This document shows, piece by piece, positions 16,589-25,182 of a stretch of 64,000 nucleotides of DNA. Position numbers and translations under genes: made by a program. The notes under the pieces were generated by a model, which ran no database searches, had not been told where the DNA came from, and worked only from the letters and a program-made list of their open reading frames with translations. Numbering within the stretch: position 1 is the first letter of the stretch; the number at the start of each line of letters is the position of its first letter. Source of the stretch: Longimicrobium sp. (lineage in GTDB: Bacteria; Gemmatimonadota; Gemmatimonadetes; Longimicrobiales; Longimicrobiaceae); the NCBI RefSeq assembly GCF_035474595.1, contig NZ_DATIND010000083.1:94524-158523 (forward strand). The letters run 5' to 3'.

Positions 16589-17307
16589 GCACCGTCGACG
16601 CGCCGCCCGTGGAGATCCGCCTCCCCCCCATCCCCCGCGACGCGCACACCGCCGCTGCCGAGGCCATGCTGCGCCGCCTGGCCGCCGCCTTCCCGGACGC
16701 GGGGCTGGGCATCACCGGCTCGCTGGCCACGGGCACTCACGGGCCCGGGAGCGACATCGATCTGGTGATGACGGATGCCTCGTTCCGGCGCGAGGTGCAG
16801 TTCGCCAGCGCGTCGGAAGGCATTCCCGTCGCCGTCGTCTGCCTGCGCCCGCGCTTCGATGCGGACCGCGAGCGGCGCTGGATGCTCCAGTCCGGCGGCG
16901 ACGTGCGCATCGTCTCCATGGTCCGCTCCGCCTTCGTCGCGCGCGATCCGGGGGGCTCGCTGGCGGAGATGCAGCGCACGGTGGAGCGGCTGGACGCCGA
17001 GCGCCGGACGCGGCGCGACGAGCTGGTGGCCGTGCGCCGCGAGGATGCGGCGTCACTCGTCCGCGCCCTCCGCGGCGGCACCCCCGCCAGCGACGAGCAC
17101 GTGCAGCTGCAGCTCTTCGACGCCGTGGTGGATGGCTGGTACCTGAAGCACGGCCTGGCGATGGACACGCGCCGGGAAAGCGAGCGGATGCTCGAGACGA
17201 TCGCCGCGCGCGACGCCGCGCTGTTCGAGCTTCTGCGCCGCGCCGTCCCGCTCACCCACACGTCCATGGCGCCGCTCCTCCGCGCCGTGGACCTGGTTTT
17301 CGGGTAG
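16585..17307 (+). CDS. nucleotidyltransferase-domain protein (Pol beta/MNT type)
   Basis: A 240-residue protein with the nucleotidyltransferase signature ITGSLATGTHGPGSDIDLVM (GS followed by D-x-D), so catalytic Ser/Gly and two metal-binding Asp are present. The C-terminal half is helical and probably a substrate-binding four-helix domain. Members transfer NMP groups to small molecules, proteins or RNA, or act as antitoxins. ATG 16585 overlaps the Toprim-fusion stop by 4 bp, so the two are coupled. In this setting AMPylation-like modification of a peptide or partner is possible but unproven. Confidence 0.8.
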   Translation: MSTVDAPPVEIRLPPIPRDAHTAAAEAMLRRLAAAFPDAGLGITGSLATGTHGPGSDIDLVMTDASFRREVQFASASEGIPVAVVCLRPRFDADRERRWMLQSGGDVRIVSMVRSAFVARDPGGSLAEMQRTVERLDAERRTRRDELVAVRREDAASLVRALRGGTPASDEHVQLQLFDAVVDGWYLKHGLAMDTRRESERMLETIAARDAALFELLRRAVPLTHTSMAPLLRAVDLVFG

Positions 17308-17340
17308 TCCGGCCGAAGCTCGCCCGACAGAAATGCGACT

Positions 17341-17368
17341 GGCCCGGCTCATTGCCGGGCCTTTCTAT
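17341..17368 (+). terminator. hairpin terminator of the peptide cassette
   Basis: ggcccggc tcatt gccgggcc stem followed by tttctatt, 34 bp after the nucleotidyltransferase stop. It marks the likely 3' end of the cassette that starts at 13.5 kb. Confidence 0.7.
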
Positions 17369-17467
17369 TCACCTCGCTTGTCACACGCCGGGTTCCGAGT
17401 TCTTGTTGAAGCGGACGAGGGCAAGCTCAGAGCAACGGTCATCAAGACCACTCAGGATTCATATCCC

Positions 17468-17845
17468 ATGAGCACTCCAGCTTTTACGCAGGTCGATCCG
17501 GCGCCATGGCCGAGTGGCTACGGCAACGTGATCGCCACGGTCGATGTTCCCATCGAGGAGCTTGCGGAGCGGCACGGGCTTGCGCTCTTCAGCGGCAGCG
17601 ACAACCTGGACGCGTACCGCGCGGCGGCGGTGCGGCTTCGTTCCGGCCGGCGGCTCGGCTTGGTGCGTCATGACGGAGATCCCGCGCCGGGGACTGAGTT
17701 GCACGCCGACGCGGGCGACGACGTTCTCGACGCGCTGCGGGAATTTCTGGACGCGTTCGATCTCTCCGCCGACGACCTGCTGTGGGTGCGCGACGACGTT
17801 CCGCAGGACCACCTCCGGCCAGCCGAGAAGACCGCCGAAGCCTGA
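17468..17845 (+). CDS. small hypothetical protein
   Basis: A 125-residue acidic soluble protein, not recognised. It has a mixed alpha/beta look: YGNVIATVDVPIEELAERHG, an LFSGSDNLDAYRAAAVRL segment, LGLVRHDGDP, and an acidic C-terminal helix (DDVLDALREFLDAFDLS, then DLLWVRDD). No signal peptide, membrane helix or metal motif. The shape is reminiscent of small immunity-type proteins, but this is weak. It lies between two terminators, so it is an independent unit. Confidence 0.6.
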   Translation: MSTPAFTQVDPAPWPSGYGNVIATVDVPIEELAERHGLALFSGSDNLDAYRAAAVRLRSGRRLGLVRHDGDPAPGTELHADAGDDVLDALREFLDAFDLSADDLLWVRDDVPQDHLRPAEKTAEA

Positions 17846-17870
17846 CGTCGAGCTCCTCGCGAGAATGAAC

Positions 17871-17912
17871 GAGAGCCCCCGGCCGGAAATCCCGGCCGGG
17901 GGCTCTCTTTAT
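17871..17912. terminator. strong bidirectional hairpin
   Basis: gagagcccccggccgg aaat ccggccgggggctctc followed by tttat; near-perfect stem between two convergent genes. Confidence 0.75.
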
Positions 17913-17930
17913 CTCCATCTCCCGAAGCTC

Positions 17931-20330
17931 TTACTGCTCCAGGCTCCAGGTGATCGGCATGGTCACCTGCACGCGCACGGCCTGGCCCTTCACCGTGGCG
18001 GGGCGGAAGCGGGCACGGCGCAGCACGCCTTGCGTGGGGGCGTTGAACCCCTGGTTCGGCGAGTTGAGGATGCGGATGCTGGATCCGTCCACGCGCCCGT
18101 CGGGGCCCACCACGAAGGTGGCCGTCACGCGTCCGGAGACGCGGTTGTGCGCCAGCTGCGAGGGGTAGCGGTCGCGGAGCGCGCGCTGCAGCTCGGGCGC
18201 GTTGGTCAGCCGCGGACGCTCCTCCACCACGTCTTCGTCGTAGACCTCGCTGGTCGACCGCGCGGCGGCGGCCTCCTCGCGCGGCGCGGGGGCGGGCGGC
18301 GGGGCGGGAGCCGGCGCGGGCGGCGGCGCAACGGCCACCTGCTGCGGCCGCGGCTGGGCGGGCGCGGGCTGCTGCGCCGGCGCCTGTGCGGCCGGCGGAG
18401 CCTGCGTCTGCGCGGCCGGCTGCTGCGGCTGCTGGACGAGCGCGGCCTGCCGGGCCTTCTCCTCGTCCTGCTTCCGGCGCTCGTCCTCCTGCTGCTTCTT
18501 CTTCGCGGCGTCGAGCGCGGCCTGCTGCTGCGCGGTCGGCGCCTTCGCGGCCGAGTCGGCGGCGGCGGGCGCGGCATCCGTGGCCCCGGCGGCCGCGGGC
18601 TGGGCGGCGGCTGCCCCGTTCGGCACCACGGCGCCGGGGGCGAGCTGGTTCGCCGCGGCGAGCGTGGTCGCCGGGCCGACGGCCGGGCTGGGGGTGCGGC
18701 GCGTCGCGATCCAGGCCACCGAGCCGAGCACCAGGATGCCGAGCAGGAACCCGGCGGCCATCGCCGGCGGCGCGCGGAAAGCGCCCGCCGCGCGCTTCTT
18801 CCGCTCTCCGCCGCCGATCAGCTTCAGCTCGCGCATCGGCGCCGCCGGCTCCACGGCTACCGGGGCGGCCGCGGGGATGGGAGCGATGGCGACGGATGCG
18901 CTCTCCGCGACCGGCGTCGGCGCGGGGATCGGTGGCGGCGCGGCGATCGCGGGGATGGGGATCGCGGCCGCGGCAACGGCAGCAATCACCGGTGCAGCGA
19001 CGGGTGCCGGCGCCTCGTCCTCTACCTTCGTCGCGGCGATGGGCGGCGCGACGGGCTTCGGCGCGGGCGGTGTCACGATGGCGGCCGGCACCGCGGGCGC
19101 GGGCGTCTTAGCCAGCTGCGGGGGATAGTACAGCGGGAGGTCGCTGTCCGGCGTCTTCGCCGCGGCGCCGCGGCGGGGTGCCTTCGACGGAGCGGCGGGC
19201 GGCGCGGCGGCCGCACTCGCGACCGGTGTCTCGGTCACCGGAGCGGCGGCCTCGGGCTCCGCGGGCGCGGACTCAACTGCGATCGGCGCGGCGGCGGCAT
19301 CCGCGGCGATGGCTGCAGTGGCAACCGCACCCGCGGCGGCCGCGATCACGGGCGCGGCGGCGGAGGGTTCGGGCTGCGGCTCTTCAGCGGGCGATTCCGC
19401 GACGGGCTCCGGCGCGGCCGCGGCCTGCGGCTCGGGCTCGGTGATGATCTTCGGGACGGAGATCATCTGCGGCGCGGGCGCCTGGCGGAGCGCGGCGGCA
19501 AAGCTGCTGCCGTCGGCGAAGCGCTCGGCGGGGTCGATGCGCAGCGCCTGCATCACCGCGTCCATCACGTGCGGCGGCACGGCGGCGGCCACTTCCCGCG
19601 GCGCCTCGATCTCCACCTTCCCGCCGTCGGCCAGGGCGCGGCGCGCGGCATCGTCCAGCGGCAGCGCGCCCGTCATCAGCTCGAAGCCGATCATCCCCAG
19701 GCTGAACACGTCGCTGGCGGGGGCCAGGCGCGCGCTCCCGTTGGCCAGCATCTCGGGCGAGGCGTAGGCGCGCATCTCCGGCGCGGCCACGGCCAGCGAC
19801 TCGCGCCGCACCAGCTGCGGCACGCCGAAGCCGGTCAGCTTCACCCGCACGTGCCGCTCGGCCTCGCCGCGCACCATGTACAGGCTGGCGGGGCGCAGAT
19901 CGCGGTGCACCAGCCCGGCGGCGTGCCCGGCGGCCAGCCCCTCGGCGGCGTCGCCCAGCAGGCGCAGCCCCAGCGCGATGGGCGGCTTGCCGCGCTGCGC
20001 CAGCACGCCGGCCAGGCTCTGCCCGCGCACCAGCTCCGTCACCACGAAGTCCAGGTCCAGCTCGGCGTCGCCGCCCATCTCGTGGACGGTGGCGACGTTG
20101 GCGTGGCGGATGGCGGTCGCGGCGGCCACCTCGCGCGCCACCAGCTGCCGGAAGCGCTCGCGGGCCTCGGGGCTGCGCGGCGCGTTCAGCACCTTCACCG
20201 CCACCTCGGCACCGGTCCGCGAGTCGCGCGCGCGGTACACCAGGCCGGCGCGCCCCGGGCCGATCAGCTCGTCGACGGTGTAGCGGCCGGCCAGCGTGCG
20301 CCCGATGAGCAGTTTTTCTAGCCCCACCAT
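17931..20330 (-). CDS. kinase-like protein (probable pseudokinase) with TM helix and TonB-type C-terminal domain
   Basis: A 799-residue fusion. Residues 10-275 are a Ser/Thr kinase fold with Gly loop (GPGRAG), catalytic-lobe Lys (EVAVKV) and HRDLRP, but the catalytic-loop Asn is Ser (HRDLRPAS) and the Mg-binding DFG is GFG (KLTGFGVP). Activity is therefore doubtful. An Ala/Pro-rich stretch (about 280-530) precedes a transmembrane segment (GFLLGILVLGSVAWI, about 545). An Ala/Gln/Pro-rich, partly charged periplasmic linker (KKKQQEDERRKQDEEKAR) follows. A TonB C-terminal-type domain ends the protein (about 710-799: VSGRVTATFVVGPDGRVDG, RRARFRPA). It may sense or carry a periplasmic signal. Single gene with its own terminator. 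Confidence 0.8.
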   Translation of the reverse strand: MVGLEKLLIGRTLAGRYTVDELIGPGRAGLVYRARDSRTGAEVAVKVLNAPRSPEARERFRQLVAREVAAATAIRHANVATVHEMGGDAELDLDFVVTELVRGQSLAGVLAQRGKPPIALGLRLLGDAAEGLAAGHAAGLVHRDLRPASLYMVRGEAERHVRVKLTGFGVPQLVRRESLAVAAPEMRAYASPEMLANGSARLAPASDVFSLGMIGFELMTGALPLDDAARRALADGGKVEIEAPREVAAAVPPHVMDAVMQALRIDPAERFADGSSFAAALRQAPAPQMISVPKIITEPEPQAAAAPEPVAESPAEEPQPEPSAAAPVIAAAAGAVATAAIAADAAAAPIAVESAPAEPEAAAPVTETPVASAAAAPPAAPSKAPRRGAAAKTPDSDLPLYYPPQLAKTPAPAVPAAIVTPPAPKPVAPPIAATKVEDEAPAPVAAPVIAAVAAAAIPIPAIAAPPPIPAPTPVAESASVAIAPIPAAAPVAVEPAAPMRELKLIGGGERKKRAAGAFRAPPAMAAGFLLGILVLGSVAWIATRRTPSPAVGPATTLAAANQLAPGAVVPNGAAAAQPAAAGATDAAPAAADSAAKAPTAQQQAALDAAKKKQQEDERRKQDEEKARQAALVQQPQQPAAQTQAPPAAQAPAQQPAPAQPRPQQVAVAPPPAPAPAPPPAPAPREEAAAARSTSEVYDEDVVEERPRLTNAPELQRALRDRYPSQLAHNRVSGRVTATFVVGPDGRVDGSSIRILNSPNQGFNAPTQGVLRRARFRPATVKGQAVRVQVTMPITWSLEQ

Positions 20331-20620
20331 GGCTGGACTTCCGACGGAAGAGGGGTCGGGAAAGCTCCACCGCGGCCCTGCCGGCGCCGCGCATCCCCGG
20401 GAACGGCATGGGATTGCGCGAGATGGCCGGACGGCGCGGAGAGCGCGGAGACACGACGACCCGGGCCGTGAGCGCCCGGGCGAAAAGCCCGCGAAATCAG
20501 GGTTTGGAGACCCCGCGCGAGGAACCGCGGCCGCCGGGCGGCCATCGCGTCAGGGTGGGCTGAAATGGGTCAGGAACGCGGAAGTTAGTGCGCGAAACGG
20601 TGTTGGTCAATGCGCATGTA

Positions 20621-21079
20621 TCAGATTTCTTCCGAATCCATAGGCCACGGTTGCGCGAACCGCACCGGGATGCGCTCGGAAAGGCGCTTGAAATCGTGGA
20701 GATTGTCCGTCAGCAGCGTCACGCCGGCTTCCGCGCACGAGGCGGCAATCAGCGCATCATTTACGAGCGAGCGAGAGATCTTCCCAAGCTCCATGCGGTG
20801 CTTGACCGCCAAGGCGCTCAGCGCCTGCGCAGACCGATCCCATGCTGAGTGCGTCGGCGTGATGATGCGGTTTTTCTTCTCCGCCGGATCGACGATCGTG
20901 TCGTGAATATCACGTATTCTCTCAGGGGAGTTCGCGCCGATGAGCAACTCGTGGACTACAACGGAGCACAGGTGCATGCGAGGCGAATGACGGGCATAGA
21001 AATCCCTAAGACGGACCCCGAACTCCGCCTCCCGAATTGAACGGATGTAGAGATTGGTGTCGAACGCGAACTTTACCAA
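20621..21079 (-). CDS. PIN-domain toxin, VapC-like (second locus)
   Basis: A 152-residue PIN-domain protein, probably an RNase toxin. It has FAFDTNLYIRS (first Asp), VVVHELLIGA (Glu), SLVNDALIAASC (Asp) and TLLTDNLHDF (Asp), so the four-acid site is complete. It begins with TTG at 21079, overlapping the antitoxin stop by 7 bp; the coupled arrangement supports this unusual start. Base composition is visibly less GC-rich than the neighbours, consistent with a mobile toxin-antitoxin module. Confidence 0.83.
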   Translation of the reverse strand: MVKFAFDTNLYIRSIREAEFGVRLRDFYARHSPRMHLCSVVVHELLIGANSPERIRDIHDTIVDPAEKKNRIITPTHSAWDRSAQALSALAVKHRMELGKISRSLVNDALIAASCAEAGVTLLTDNLHDFKRLSERIPVRFAQPWPMDSEEI

Positions 21080-21327
21080 TCGGGATGATCGTCGAAGTAG
21101 TTCTCGACGCCTCCCGTGCCGATGATCCGCTCGATTCCCTCTACTAATTCGTCACGGTAGAGCACGATGTCGAGGGCCTTGTCGATGGCCTCGGTTTCGG
21201 ACTTCGAGCCAAGAATCTTGACGACCCGGTCAAGCTTTTCCTGGTCGATGTTCAGGTTCTTGCGTCGAACCGGGGGCCGCCGGGCGCCACCTTTCGCGAG
21301 CGCGCTGCGTTTGTGTGTGCTGGCCAT
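21073..21327 (-). CDS. antitoxin partner of the second PIN toxin
   Basis: An 84-residue basic-N-terminus, acidic-C-terminus protein (MASTHKRSALAKGG .. GGVENYFDDHPDW). The central part (NIDQEKLDRVVKILGSKSETEAIDKA) matches a ribbon-helix-helix DNA-binding domain, including the typical S-E-T-E-A-I-D-KA helix. ATG 21327 was chosen over 21333 because the aaggag site is correctly spaced only for the former. Probably represses its own operon. Confidence 0.8.
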   Translation of the reverse strand: MASTHKRSALAKGGARRPPVRRKNLNIDQEKLDRVVKILGSKSETEAIDKALDIVLYRDELVEGIERIIGTGGVENYFDDHPDW

Positions 21328-21469
21328 AGGCATCTCCTTTCTGTATCGATCAATTTAATATCTGTATTCACTCCCTCGCAACGGTTCTCGACCAGAACGC
21401 ATGGCCGGCTTCCGGCTCACCGCATAGAATTACCCCGGGAAGACCGGTGCACCCATCGTAACGAGCCGA

Positions 21470-21973
21470 ATGACTGACGAGACGACACCCCCCGGCAAGA
21501 CGCCGCGCGAGTCGTACACCGTGCTCTCGGAAAGCATGATGCCCGACCAGCTGAACCATCACGGCAACGTGTTCGGCGGCGTGATCCTGGCGCTGGTGGA
21601 CAAGTGCGGCGGCGTGGTGGCGCGGCGGCACGCGCGGCTCCCGGTGGTCACCGTCTCCATCGACCGCGTGGAGTTCAACCAGCCGGTGTACGCCAACGAC
21701 TACGTGGAGGCGCACGGCCGCATCGTGCGCGTGGGCCGCACCTCGATGGACGTGCTGGTGACGGTGACGGCCGAGCAGGTGGAGACCGGGGTGCGGCGGC
21801 AGACCAACCGCTGCATGGTCACCTACGTGGCGCTCGACCGGCTGAACGGCCGCCCCGCGCCCGTTCCCCCGCTGGTGCTGGAAACCGACGAGGACCGGCG
21901 GCTGCACGCCATCGCCGAGCGGCGGACGGAGCGGCGCAGGGCCGAGGCCCGCGACGACGTGGACGACTGGTGA
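21470..21973 (+). CDS. hotdog-fold acyl-CoA thioesterase
   Basis: A 167-residue YciA/BFIT-type thioesterase hydrolysing acyl-CoA to acid and CoA. The family signature is clear: MMPDQLNHHGNVFGGVILALVDKCGG contains the catalytic Asn/His/Asp region of the hot-dog helix, followed by VSIDRVEFNQPV and strand segments VEAHGRIVRVGRTSMDV. Cytoplasmic. The stop overlaps the ATG of the HD hydrolase by one base (TGATG), so the two are cotranslated. Confidence 0.9.
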   Translation: MTDETTPPGKTPRESYTVLSESMMPDQLNHHGNVFGGVILALVDKCGGVVARRHARLPVVTVSIDRVEFNQPVYANDYVEAHGRIVRVGRTSMDVLVTVTAEQVETGVRRQTNRCMVTYVALDRLNGRPAPVPPLVLETDEDRRLHAIAERRTERRRAEARDDVDDW

Positions 21974-22626
21974 TGCCGATGGACCGGAAGACGGACCTCC
22001 ACGCGGCCGCGCAGGGTTCAACAAACGCGGGAGATGGAGACGCGCTCGAGCGGCGCATCCGCTTCGCGCTGGAGGCCGACCGGCTGAAGAGCGTGATCCG
22101 GCGCACGCGGCTGGTCGACGGCTCGCGGCGGGAGAACAGCGCCGAGCACTCGTGGCACCTGGCGCTCCTCGCCGTGCTCCTGGCCGACACCGCGGGGCCC
22201 GGCGTCGATGCCGCGCGCGTCGTCCGCATGCTGCTGGTCCACGACGTGGTGGAGGTGGAGGCGGGCGACACCTTCGCCTACGACGTGGACGCCAACCTGG
22301 GCCGCGACGAGCGCGAGCGGCTGGCCGCCGAGCGCACCTTCGGCCTCCTTCCCGCGGAGCAGGGCGGCGAGCTGCGCGCGCTCTGGGAAGAGTTCGAGGC
22401 GGGGGAATCGGCGGACGCGCGCTTCGCCGTGGCGCTGGACCGCTTCCAGCCGCTGCTGCTGAACTTCTACGGCGGCGGGGGATCGTGGCTGGAGCACGGC
22501 ATCGCCCGGGCGCAGGTGCTGCGGCGGATGGCGCCCATCGAGCACGGCGCCCCCGCGCTCTGGCCGTTCGTGGTGCGGACGATCGACCGCGCCTGCGCCG
22601 AGGGGTGGATCGCCCCGGACCCATAG
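21973..22626 (+). CDS. HD-domain hydrolase (YfbR/HDDC2-like 5'-nucleotidase type)
   Basis: A 217-residue metal-dependent HD-domain phosphohydrolase. The metal ligands are visible as AEHSWHLAL (first His) and LLVHDVVEVEAGD (His-Asp), plus a late Asp in VALDRFQP. Relatives dephosphorylate deoxyribonucleoside 5'-monophosphates. Start is ATG 21973, overlapping the thioesterase stop; ATG 21979 is an alternative. Cytoplasmic; no membrane helices. Confidence 0.87.
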   Translation: MPMDRKTDLHAAAQGSTNAGDGDALERRIRFALEADRLKSVIRRTRLVDGSRRENSAEHSWHLALLAVLLADTAGPGVDAARVVRMLLVHDVVEVEAGDTFAYDVDANLGRDERERLAAERTFGLLPAEQGGELRALWEEFEAGESADARFAVALDRFQPLLLNFYGGGGSWLEHGIARAQVLRRMAPIEHGAPALWPFVVRTIDRACAEGWIAPDP

Positions 22627-22734
22627 CTTTGCCTTCCCGCGCGCCCCGGTTATCATTCGCGGTGACGGGCCGCCCGGCCGCCGGTGGTATCCCGCGGACC
22701 GCCGATCCCCACCGCGCAGCACCCCGCAGTGTCC

Positions 22735-24465
22735 ATGCATCACGGCTTCCCAAGCCTCGAAGCCATGTCCAGCCGCATCCACCTCGCCCTGGAGCCCGGC
22801 GTGCTCGACCGCCTGGCGCGGCTCGCGTGCACCGTCACCGGCGCGCCCGCCGCGCTGGTGCTGCGCTTCGACGCGGGGCGCACGGTGGCGGTGGGGCGGC
22901 ACGGATGGAACGGCGCCACCCCCATCCCCGAGCTGGGGATCGACCCCGCGCCCGCCCGGCGCCGCGGCGCGCCGGAGCTGCGGGTGGCCGCCTCGTGTCC
23001 GCTGACGGCGGGGGAAGATGCCGAGCCGCTGGGCACCCTCGTGGTCCTCGACGCCGCGCCGCGCGACTACGCCCCGGCGGACCTGCAGGCGCTGGACGAC
23101 GTGGCCGCCGCGGCAGCGGCCGAGCTCGCGCGGATGCGCGCCGAGGCGGAGACGCCGCCCACGCCGTCCGTCGAGTTCGAGCGCGCCGCCCGCATGCAGG
23201 CCGAGGCGGGGGAGAAGCGCTACGCCTTCCTGGCCGAGGTCAGCTCGCTGCTCGACGCGTCGCTGGACTATCAGACCACCTTCCAGAAGCTGGCCCGCCT
23301 GGTCGTTCCCGCGCTCGCCGACTACTGCCTGATCGACGAGGCCGAGCCGGGCGGCGGGCTGCGGCGCATCGCCCGCGCGCACGTGGACCCCGAGAAGGAG
23401 AAGATCCTCTACACCAACACCTACCATCCCCCGGTGTCAGAAGAGGAAGATCTCTCGCGCCACCCGGTGCTGCGCGTGATCCGCACCGGGCTGCCGCTGC
23501 TGGTGGCCGACTTCACCACCGAGATGGTGGAGGTGATCGCGCACGACGACGACCACCGCGGGCGCCTGGCGCAGCTGGACCTGCGCTCGTACATCATCGC
23601 GCCGCTGGCGGCGCGGGGGCGGGTGCTGGGCGCCATTACCCTGGCCGCATCGGCGGAGAGCGGCCGCCGCTACCGCGCCACCGACGTCGCGCTGGCGGAA
23701 GAAGTGGCGCGGCGCGCAGCGCTGGCGATCGACAACGCGCGGATGTACACGCTGGCGCAGGAGGCCATCCGCGCCCGCGAGGCGGTGCTGGCGGTGGTGT
23801 CGCACGACCTGCGCAACCCGCTCGCCTCCATCCTGCTGAACGCCACCATGCTGCTGGACATGACGCCCGACGGCACGCTGGACCCCTGGATGGACGACAA
23901 CCTGCGGCAGATCGTGGGCTCGGTGGAGCAGACCAACCGGCTGATCACCGACCTGCTGGACGTGGCGCGGATGGAGGAGAGCGGCGGCATTCCGCTGGAC
24001 CGCAGCCCGGTGGACGCGCGCCCGCTGGTGGCCGCCGCGGTGCGGATGCTTAGGCCGGTGGCCGCCGCGCGCGGGGTGGAGCTGGCCGACGACACGCGCG
24101 GGCCGCTGCCGGTGATGGCCGACCCCGACCGCGTGGTGCAGGTGCTCTCCAACCTGCTGGGGAACGCGGTGAAGTTCACCGAGCCGGGCGGCCACGTGCG
24201 GGTGACGGCGGAGACGTACGGCGGCGAGCAGTGGTTCGCGGTGACCGACACGGGCGTCGGGATCCCGCCCGAGCACCAGCCCTACGTGTTCGACCGCTTC
24301 CGCCAGGTGGGGCGCGACCGCCGCGGCGTGGGGCTGGGCCTGCCGATCGCGCGCGGGATCGTGGAAGGCCACGGGGGCCGCATCTGGGTGGACAGCCGCC
24401 CCGGCACGGGCACCACCATCCACTTCACGCTGCCGGCGGCGACGGGGAGTGAGAGCGCGGCGTAG
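22735..24465 (+). CDS. GAF-domain sensor histidine kinase (soluble)
   Basis: A ~576-residue cytoplasmic histidine kinase with no transmembrane helix. Two GAF-like regions occupy about residues 20-135 and 170-340 (the latter ends SYIIAPLAARGRVLGAI). HisKA has VVSHDLRNPLASIL with the phospho-accepting His (about 370). The ATPase domain has LSNLLGNAVKFTEPGG (N box), TDTGVGIP (G1), FDRFRQV (F) and GVGLGLPIARGIV (G2). All boxes are intact. Start ATG 22735 is preferred over a GTG 51 bp upstream. It is an orphan: no response regulator gene adjoins it. Confidence 0.92.
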   Translation: MHHGFPSLEAMSSRIHLALEPGVLDRLARLACTVTGAPAALVLRFDAGRTVAVGRHGWNGATPIPELGIDPAPARRRGAPELRVAASCPLTAGEDAEPLGTLVVLDAAPRDYAPADLQALDDVAAAAAAELARMRAEAETPPTPSVEFERAARMQAEAGEKRYAFLAEVSSLLDASLDYQTTFQKLARLVVPALADYCLIDEAEPGGGLRRIARAHVDPEKEKILYTNTYHPPVSEEEDLSRHPVLRVIRTGLPLLVADFTTEMVEVIAHDDDHRGRLAQLDLRSYIIAPLAARGRVLGAITLAASAESGRRYRATDVALAEEVARRAALAIDNARMYTLAQEAIRAREAVLAVVSHDLRNPLASILLNATMLLDMTPDGTLDPWMDDNLRQIVGSVEQTNRLITDLLDVARMEESGGIPLDRSPVDARPLVAAAVRMLRPVAAARGVELADDTRGPLPVMADPDRVVQVLSNLLGNAVKFTEPGGHVRVTAETYGGEQWFAVTDTGVGIPPEHQPYVFDRFRQVGRDRRGVGLGLPIARGIVEGHGGRIWVDSRPGTGTTIHFTLPAATGSESAA

Positions 24466-24926
24466 CGATCGTTCCGGCTCATCCTCGTATCCACCTCCCA
24501 ATCCTCAGTCCCCGCCGCATCCGTCTGACCGCACGGCGGATCTATCGCGCGCGAACGGCACCCTGCCCGCCACGCTGACCCCCTCCCCCGGCCCCGCCCC
24601 CGGCCCCTCCGCCCGCTCCGCGAGGGAGGGGAGAACTCATCGCGGAGGAAGCTTCATCGCGGCGCCGCGAGGCTGGAGAGGGCCCCGCATCACACGTCAG
24701 CCGAGGAGTGCGCCGCCGTCCGCGCGCCGCGTTCCAAGTTACCCCCTCCCGTTATCGGGCCCCGTTATCGGGAGGGGGTACGCGGCCCCAGCCGCGGGGG
24801 GAGGGCCCCGCAGGAGGACTCCCACGCGCAGCATTGCTGGAGTCCCATATCAGGCGGCCCGGATTGGCGGCACCCGCTCCCCCATGCCGGGGTACGACAC
24901 AGCGTCCGCGCGGGAGACATTCTGGT
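24466..24926. repeat. intergenic region filled with dispersed repeats
   Basis: About 460 bp without a gene. A family C copy (acggcaccctgcccgccacg, then cctccgcccgctccgcgagg) lies at about 24,556-24,645. A hairpin of the form ccccctcccgttatcggg/cccgttatcgggaggggg lies at about 24,740-24,780. Confidence 0.55.
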
Positions 24927-24955
24927 TTGACGGCAGGATTGTTGCGCACTAGCTT
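24927..24955 (+). promoter_or_regulatory. probable promoter of the riboswitch-terC unit
   Basis: TTGACG and TAGCTT hexamers separated by 17 bp, ending ~10 bp before the start of the riboswitch aptamer. This spacing is what a sigma-70-type promoter driving a riboswitch leader would need. Confidence 0.5.
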
Positions 24956-24961
24956 CCGCGG

Positions 24962-25105
24962 ATACACGGAAGGGGAGTAGCTAACCGGGTGAGACAACCC
25001 GGCGGCCGGATCGTCAAGACTGCGGGCCCAAACCCGCACGGTCCGGCCGGGGCGGAGGCGCGAGCCTCGGTTCAGGGCGAGACCTTCGTTCAGGCAGGCG
25101 GATGC
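24962..25105 (+). ncRNA. yybP-ykoY (manganese) riboswitch
   Basis: The leader contains the conserved pieces of the yybP-ykoY aptamer in order: aaggggagtagc (24,970-24,981), an accgggtgagacaacccgg hairpin, the second conserved element atcgtcaagact (~25,010), a variable stem-loop (tgcgggcccaaacccgca), and gcgagaccttcgttcaggca (~25,077-25,096). It lies 80 bp before a TerC-family gene, the best-known target of this class. Binding of Mn2+ is expected to switch the exporter on, either by antitermination or by freeing the ribosome-binding site. Confidence 0.85.
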
Positions 25106-25182
25106 CCGGCTTTTCCGGGCGCCCGCGCGCCGGACGAGGGTTTCGCCCCTTTTCATGGCCGGACGCAACGGAAGGTACCGGT

